This document shows positions 22,959 through 26,404 of a stretch of DNA of 26,404 bases, piece by piece. A program made the translations under genes and the position numbers. The first letter of the stretch is position 1. Every line of letters starts with the position of its first letter. The DNA is from an uncultured Chthoniobacterales bacterium (lineage in GTDB: Bacteria; Verrucomicrobiota; Verrucomicrobiia; Chthoniobacterales; UBA10450): NCBI GenBank assembly GCA_955652155.1, contig CATPAT010000139.1, positions 1-26,404 of the forward strand, in the 5' to 3' direction. Below the pieces are notes generated by a model. The model was not told where the DNA came from. It searched no databases and saw only the letters and a list, made by a program, of their open reading frames with translations.

Positions 22959-23336
22959 ATGGTGGCCAAACTCGACGGACCGCAGTTTTCCGGTGGCGCC
23001 AATATTGCAATCAAATGTCCCGCGCACACATACGATCAAACAGTCGCCTTTTATCGCGACACCCTCGCGCTGCCATTGATCGAAGAAGAATCCGATGGCT
23101 GCATTTTTCAGTTCGGTCCGAACCGGCTCTGGATCGACAAAGTGCCGAATCTGAGTCATCCCGATATTTGGCTCGAGATCGAGACGAACGACACCGAGGC
23201 CGCCTCGTCGTTTCTAAAGATTCACGGCGTCGCGCGTCGCGATGAAGTGGAAAATCTGCGCGAAGATTTCAACGGCTTCTTCATCTCCGATCCCGCCGGC
23301 GTCGTTCATCTCGTGGTCGGCCCGGAAGAAGTTTAA
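22959..23336 (+). CDS. VOC superfamily (glyoxalase/bleomycin-resistance-like) protein
   Basis: A 125-residue cytoplasmic protein with the paired beta-alpha-beta-beta-beta pattern of the vicinal oxygen chelate superfamily: NIAIKCPAHTYDQTVAFYRDTLALPLIEEE (first unit, residues about 15-45), then IWLEIETNDTEAASSFLKIHGV and GFFISDPAGVVHLVVG (second unit). The usual metal ligands are only partly evident (Glu in WLEIET, His in GVVHLV), so it may be a catalytically limited or non-metal member. The substrate is unknown. The ATG at 22959 is preceded within nine bases by AGATCGACA, a shortened copy of the AAGATCGACAT motif. It converges with the GNAT gene. Confidence 0.85.
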   Translation: MVAKLDGPQFSGGANIAIKCPAHTYDQTVAFYRDTLALPLIEEESDGCIFQFGPNRLWIDKVPNLSHPDIWLEIETNDTEAASSFLKIHGVARRDEVENLREDFNGFFISDPAGVVHLVVGPEEV

Positions 23337-23342
23337 ACTCGA

Positions 23343-23356
23343 ATGTCGATCTTAAA
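23343..23356 (-). repeat. AAGATCGACAT motif overlapping the GNAT stop codon
   Basis: AAGATCGACAT on the minus strand at 23353-23343. The TAA stop of the GNAT gene (23354-23352) supplies its first two A residues, so the motif lies directly at the gene end, in sense. It is flanked by GTTTAA (23331-23336) and TTAAAC (23352-23357), a six-base inverted repeat that spans the stop codons of both convergent genes. Confidence 0.55.
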
Positions 23357-23888
23357 CGGGGCGACCCATGATGGTCAGGTCGCGTTCCACAGCATCGAGT
23401 TGCGCGATGCGCGGAAGTAATCCCCAGCGCTCGAAGCCAAGTTGTTCGAACAATCGTAAGCTTGGTTCGTTGTGCGCGAAAATCAGACCAACCATCGCCT
23501 TGATCTGAAGGGACGGCGCGCGAGCGATCGCTTCCCCGAGTAATGTTCGGCCGACTCCGCGCCGCCGGAGTCGTTCATCGACATAGACGCTCACTTCAGC
23601 CGTTCCGCGATAAGCGCAGCGCGGCAAAAAAGGTTTTAACGTGAGCCATCCGGCGATTTTGCGGTCGATTTCCAAAACCCAAAATGGATGTCGATCCGGG
23701 GAATGCTCCTTTAACCAGTTCCGTCGTTCGTCCAGCGTGACCTGCTCCAACTGCGCAGTAGCAACACGAGTCGCGACCGCGGCGTTGTAAATTTTAATGA
23801 TCGCGGGCAAATCGGACTCAACCGCGTCGCGGATTTTCATTTCTTCCGCTGTCTCTGGCCGTCGATGTTCAACCGCAACCCCGCTCAT
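23352..23888 (-). CDS. GNAT-family N-acetyltransferase, phosphinothricin acetyltransferase-like
   Basis: A cytoplasmic acetyl-CoA-dependent acetyltransferase. The pattern KIRDAVESDLPAIIKIYNAAV, EIDRKIAGWLTLKPF, YRGTAEVSVYVDERLRRRGVGRTLLGEAI (acetyl-CoA pyrophosphate loop RRRGVG) and IFAHNEPSLRLFEQLGFERWGLLP is that of the PAT/bar and MnaT (YncA) group, which acetylate phosphinothricin, methionine sulfoximine or related amino acids. The product has 178 residues from the ATG at 23888, which overlaps the stop of the MBL gene (ATGA). Alternatively it has 162 residues from the ATG at 23840, which lies behind GGAAG and matches the usual family N-terminus (MKIR). The actual substrate is unknown. Confidence 0.87.
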   Translation of the reverse strand: MSGVAVEHRRPETAEEMKIRDAVESDLPAIIKIYNAAVATRVATAQLEQVTLDERRNWLKEHSPDRHPFWVLEIDRKIAGWLTLKPFLPRCAYRGTAEVSVYVDERLRRRGVGRTLLGEAIARAPSLQIKAMVGLIFAHNEPSLRLFEQLGFERWGLLPRIAQLDAVERDLTIMGRPV

Positions 23889-24730
23889 GCTGCCGGGAAA
23901 AATGCGTTCTCGAAAGTCGGCTGAAATGCGCCGAGCTCAGTCTCGCCGATGCGAAACCTCGGACTGATATCCGATTGGGTAGCACAAAAAAGTTCGATAT
24001 CGATCTTGCCGCATTTGCTGAGCGCCTCGCGTACAGTTTGGAGCGCGAGCCCGGGGGTGTTGCAATCGCGGCTAAGATGTCCAAGCACGACCCGATCAAT
24101 TTTTCCGGGAAGCAATTCTTCGATCACGGTGGCGGCCGCGTTATTGGAAAGATGCCCGTGCCGCGACTGGATCCGCTGTTTCACCGGCCAGGGCCGATGT
24201 GTGTCGCTCTGTAACAGTTTCTCGTCATGGTTGGTTTCGATCACGAGCGTGTGCACTTGTCGAAGGCGTTCCACAATCATCTTTGTGGCGTAACCGAGGT
24301 CGGTGATAAACCCGAGGCCGCGCGCTCCGGCATAAAACGCGAAGCCGACGGGATCGACCGCGTCGTGCGGCACCGGAAAAGTTTGGACAAGGACGTCGCA
24401 AATCTTGAACTCGGCGCCGGTGCGAAAGATTCGCCAGTTCCGATGTCGATCCAACGCGCCGTCGGAACGGACTGCTTCGGCGGTTTGCGCGTTCGCATAA
24501 ATCGGCAGATCGAATTTGCGACAGAGCACCTCCAGCCCGCAAACGTGATCGCCATGCTCGTGTGTAAGCAGAACGCCATCCAGCTGTTCGGCCATCACGC
24601 CGCACTGTTCGAGGCGCAATACGATTTGTCGCGCGCTCAGGCCGCCATCGATCAGAATTTTGCAATGATCGGTCGCGACCAGCGCGCTATTCCCGGCACT
24701 GCCGCTCCCGAGCATCGTCAAACTGAACAC
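23885..24730 (-). CDS. metallo-beta-lactamase-fold hydrolase, YycJ/WalJ type
   Basis: A 281-residue cytoplasmic metal-dependent hydrolase. It opens with LTMLGSGSAGNSALVAT, the mark of the YycJ/WalJ group, then ILIDGGLS, the metal motif LLTHEHGDHVCGLEVL (about residues 54-69), VPHDAVDPVGFAF, GFITDLGYAT and IETNHDE, and a terminal GHLSRDCNTP. Members of this group are thought to be exonucleases or phosphodiesterases with a role in DNA repair and cell-wall signalling in Firmicutes; the function here is inferred from fold only. It begins 23 bases after the stop of the unknown gene at 24754 and overlaps the GNAT gene by four bases, so four genes (26201 to 23352) form one probable operon. Confidence 0.88.
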   Translation of the reverse strand: MFSLTMLGSGSAGNSALVATDHCKILIDGGLSARQIVLRLEQCGVMAEQLDGVLLTHEHGDHVCGLEVLCRKFDLPIYANAQTAEAVRSDGALDRHRNWRIFRTGAEFKICDVLVQTFPVPHDAVDPVGFAFYAGARGLGFITDLGYATKMIVERLRQVHTLVIETNHDEKLLQSDTHRPWPVKQRIQSRHGHLSNNAAATVIEELLPGKIDRVVLGHLSRDCNTPGLALQTVREALSKCGKIDIELFCATQSDISPRFRIGETELGAFQPTFENAFFPAA

Positions 24731-24753
24731 GACCGGTATTTAGCGACTGCGTG

Positions 24754-25482
24754 TCAGTTTTCGCAAATTAAATTCACGCGCCGCGATAAAATTTCGCCGC
24801 CTGGCAGCGCGAGGATTCGTTTTTTCTTGTCGGAATAATCGAGGGATCGGAAACGCCGAATTTCATCAAGCCGCCGTGCACCGTTCAGGGTGTCGAGATA
24901 GTGAGTGTAACTCGAGGCCAGCTCGGTTGTCTCCAGATAACGCGCCCGGAGGTTGCGATCGCGAAACGCTTCCGGGCATTGCCGTGCGAAAAGATGAAAG
25001 CGGAGCCAGCGGCGGTCAGTGCGTGAAACGCGTTGGGTTTTTCGAAAGAAGGCAACGAACAAAAGAAGAACAAGATAGGTATCGACCTGCGCCTGGAGCT
25101 CGAGATTGCGAGCAAAATCTTCCGAGGCGATCTCACGCGCGCCATTTTTAAACTGAAGCGCGGCGTGGAGGGCGTGATTGATTTCTTCTACGAACGCGAT
25201 GAGCGAACGGATATTGTGATCGCTCAGGCCAGCGCGCGGGTCGTGTCGCTCGAGTTGTTCGATCAGCCAACGTGAATAATAAATACCGACGTAAAGGCGA
25301 TCATCGGCCGTGCGCAGAAATGTGCGGGCAAGCTCACTCAATTCGCGGGCCGCTTTGCCAGCCAAGATCGACAATTGCCCGCAGCGGTGCCGATCAATCA
25401 GGCAATCTTCGAGATTGATCCCAACCTGCGCGTACGTGCGCTCGAAAAGCTTTTGGATTTGACTGAAAAGGCTCTCGTTCAC
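24754..25482 (-). CDS. unknown protein, second gene of a coupled pair
   Basis: I do not recognise the 242-residue product. It has no signal peptide and no convincing membrane segment, though QVDTYLVLLLFVAFF (about residues 130-144) is hydrophobic. The rest looks mainly helical and rich in Arg, Leu and Glu: FERTYAQVGINLEDCLIDRH, KAARELSELARTFLRTADDRLYVGIYYSRWLIEQLERHD, SDKKKRILALPGGEILSRRV. A conserved-looking CLIDRHRCGQLS lies near residue 27. The GTG start (25482-25480) overlaps the stop of the gene upstream as GTGA, so synthesis of the two is linked and a complex is possible. It is followed by the YycJ-type hydrolase gene after 23 bases. Confidence 0.75.
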   Translation of the reverse strand: MNESLFSQIQKLFERTYAQVGINLEDCLIDRHRCGQLSILAGKAARELSELARTFLRTADDRLYVGIYYSRWLIEQLERHDPRAGLSDHNIRSLIAFVEEINHALHAALQFKNGAREIASEDFARNLELQAQVDTYLVLLLFVAFFRKTQRVSRTDRRWLRFHLFARQCPEAFRDRNLRARYLETTELASSYTHYLDTLNGARRLDEIRRFRSLDYSDKKKRILALPGGEILSRRVNLICEN

Positions 25483-26201
25483 AGAACGAGCGATGGTCGC
25501 GCATCTTCATCGAGATGAAGCAAGCGATCGGAGAGTTCGTTGAGCGCGAGGCGAACGTCGTGGAAGCGACTGGCTAATCCGGCGAAGACATCGGTGAGTT
25601 CGCAGCGTCGCGCGGTTTCGTGCGAAGCGACAAGCTGATAATTGCTGCGACCGACTTGTTCGTAAAATTCGATGTCGGGCGCACCGCGAAGACTGCGCCG
25701 CTGCGTGTTCTCGTGAAAGATGCCACTGATGAAAAGGGAGTAATTTCCAACGTGCGCGCGCAGGAGGAAAGTTTGCTCGGGCGTGGTGCGGGTGAGTGCG
25801 ATAAGCATGTCGGAAATGTATTCGTGGGCGCGGTTGTTCGCCCCGGCGAATCCGTCCTTTGGCGGATCGATCTTGTTCGGGCTCTGCAATTGGTTCGCAC
25901 GCGAAAAAGTTTCGAGCAGCGAGCCGACATAATCGCAAAGTTTGCGATCACCAATGCCGGCCTGCTGCAAGACGTAGCGGGCGAGAACATAAAAATAGAA
26001 TTGGGACGAGATGTGGAGATGGCCCGCATTGGAAAGAATGGTCTCGACCAGGCGCGGATGATCGAGAATCGAGTCGCGGGTTTCCGAGTCACCGAGAAGA
26101 TCGACCAGGGAAACGCTATCGCCGCGCGAGCGAGCGAGGGTGCGGACAATAAAATCGAAATCCGCGACGGTGAAACGTGCCCGACAATTTGCCCTAATCA
26201 T
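25479..26201 (-). CDS. unknown protein, first gene of a coupled pair
   Basis: A 240-residue cytoplasmic protein with no recognised family. Visible features are a helical N-terminal half (ADFDFIVRTLARSRGDSVSLVDLLGD, HLHISSQFYFYVLARYVLQQAGI, LCDYVGSLLETFSRANQL), and a central NNRAHEYISDMLIALTRTTPEQTFLLRAHVGNYSLFISGIF. The latter resembles an all-helical scaffold rather than an enzyme, and I see no nucleotide-binding or metal motif. The ATG at 26201 has a strong Shine-Dalgarno (GGAGGG, four bases spacing), unusual in this window. Its product may bind that of the coupled gene downstream. Both proteins have nearly equal length (240 and 242) but no obvious sequence similarity by eye. Confidence 0.75.
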   Translation of the reverse strand: MIRANCRARFTVADFDFIVRTLARSRGDSVSLVDLLGDSETRDSILDHPRLVETILSNAGHLHISSQFYFYVLARYVLQQAGIGDRKLCDYVGSLLETFSRANQLQSPNKIDPPKDGFAGANNRAHEYISDMLIALTRTTPEQTFLLRAHVGNYSLFISGIFHENTQRRSLRGAPDIEFYEQVGRSNYQLVASHETARRCELTDVFAGLASRFHDVRLALNELSDRLLHLDEDARPSLVL

Positions 26202-26205
26202 CGCA

Positions 26206-26211
26206 CCCTCC
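26206..26211 (-). promoter_or_regulatory. strong Shine-Dalgarno GGAGGG for the unknown gene pair
   Basis: GGAGGG on the minus strand, four bases before the ATG at 26201. Most starts in this window have no such site, so it supports this start and suggests efficient translation of the operon's first gene. Confidence 0.65.
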
Positions 26212-26248
26212 GTTCACCAGCATTGACGATGCCGCAGCCAACTTTGTT

Positions 26249-26277
26249 CGAGGCGACGTTTATTTCGGTTCGCCTCG
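26249..26277. promoter_or_regulatory. inverted repeat upstream of the unknown gene pair
   Basis: CGAGGCGA (26249-26256) and TCGCCTCG (26270-26277) are exact reverse complements, 13 bases apart, 48-76 bases upstream of the ATG at 26201. This could be a regulator site or a leader hairpin. The rest of 26212-26404 shows no convincing gene. Confidence 0.35.
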
Positions 26278-26386
26278 TTAGTCAAGAGCGTCCCGTGGGC
26301 GTAATGATTCCGACGCTCGGCGCGGATTTGCAAATGATCGTGCTCGCCTCATAATAAACGCGCTCTTTTCGGAATCGATCAGCAGG

Positions 26387-26397
26387 ATGTCGATCTT
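26387..26397 (-). repeat. AAGATCGACAT motif near the window end
   Basis: An exact 11-base copy on the minus strand, seven bases from the right edge. If the pattern of the other copies holds, a minus-strand gene should end just beyond the window. That cannot be seen here. Confidence 0.5.
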
Positions 26398-26404
26398 GCA
26401 AAAA

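Noticed and set aside
25620..26354. 244-codon plus-strand frame, including a possible 41-residue ORF from ATG 26229
   Set aside because: Most of it is antisense to the unknown gene at 25479-26201. The terminal 41 residues have no family signal or Shine-Dalgarno and overlap the inverted repeat upstream of that gene.

Overview
The window reads as a chromosomal segment of a soil or freshwater Verrucomicrobiota-like bacterium (Chthoniobacterales/Spartobacteria-type). This is inferred from an exosortase with a fused EpsI-like tail, a very large ResB, a system II cytochrome c maturation pair, a D-aminoacylase-like amidohydrolase of a non-canonical subgroup, moderately high GC, few Shine-Dalgarno sequences and palindromic intergenic repeats. 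No marker fixes the species. Coding density is high, and no gene-free stretch exceeds 300 bases. I see no phage, IS element, CRISPR array or rRNA. There is one tRNA, tRNA-Val(GAC).

Layout. 1-2.0 kb: start of a membrane-anchored protein (minus) divergent from an exosortase gene, with a perfect inverted repeat near the exosortase start. 2.0-4.1 kb: Ada-like DNA alkyltransferase, pdxH, small membrane protein. 4.2-8.1 kb: tetraheme-type cytochrome c, ResB, DUF1353 lipoprotein. 8.1-11 kb (minus): hsp20-lon operon joined by an ATGA overlap. 11.1-13.7 kb (minus): D-aminoacylase-like amidohydrolase, then an arsR-DUF6428 pair under a clear ArsR-type operator. 13.8-15.5 kb (minus): frameshifted membrane protein and exported alpha/beta hydrolase. 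15.6-18.9 kb: 2OG-Fe(II) oxygenase, GspB-like protein and ccsA. 18.9-20.2 kb (minus): gmhA, tRNA-Val, and a helix-turn-helix/receiver fusion. 20.4-23.3 kb (plus): SAM methyltransferase, fumC, small exported protein, VOC protein. 23.35-26.2 kb (minus): a four-gene run of two coupled unknown proteins, a YycJ-type MBL hydrolase and a GNAT acetyltransferase.

How the genes work together. ResB and CcsA form the system II haem ligation machine, and the cytochrome beside resB is a plausible client, although ccsA lies about 10 kb away. Hsp20 and Lon form a holdase/protease pair. The arsR pair looks like a metalloid-responsive unit.

Most unusual observations. (1) The 11-mer AAGATCGACAT occurs nine times in 26 kb and is concentrated between genes. 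Three intergenic copies and one copy inside gmhA extend to the same 14-mer, TAAGATCGACATCG. At four intergenic sites the motif lies 0-16 nt after a stop codon, in the sense of the gene just ended. (2) Two overlapping unknown genes (24754-26201) make up an unassigned two-protein module. (3) The amidohydrolase lacks the usual HxH metal motif. (4) A gene at 14886-15511 is split by an apparent one-base loss in a G run.
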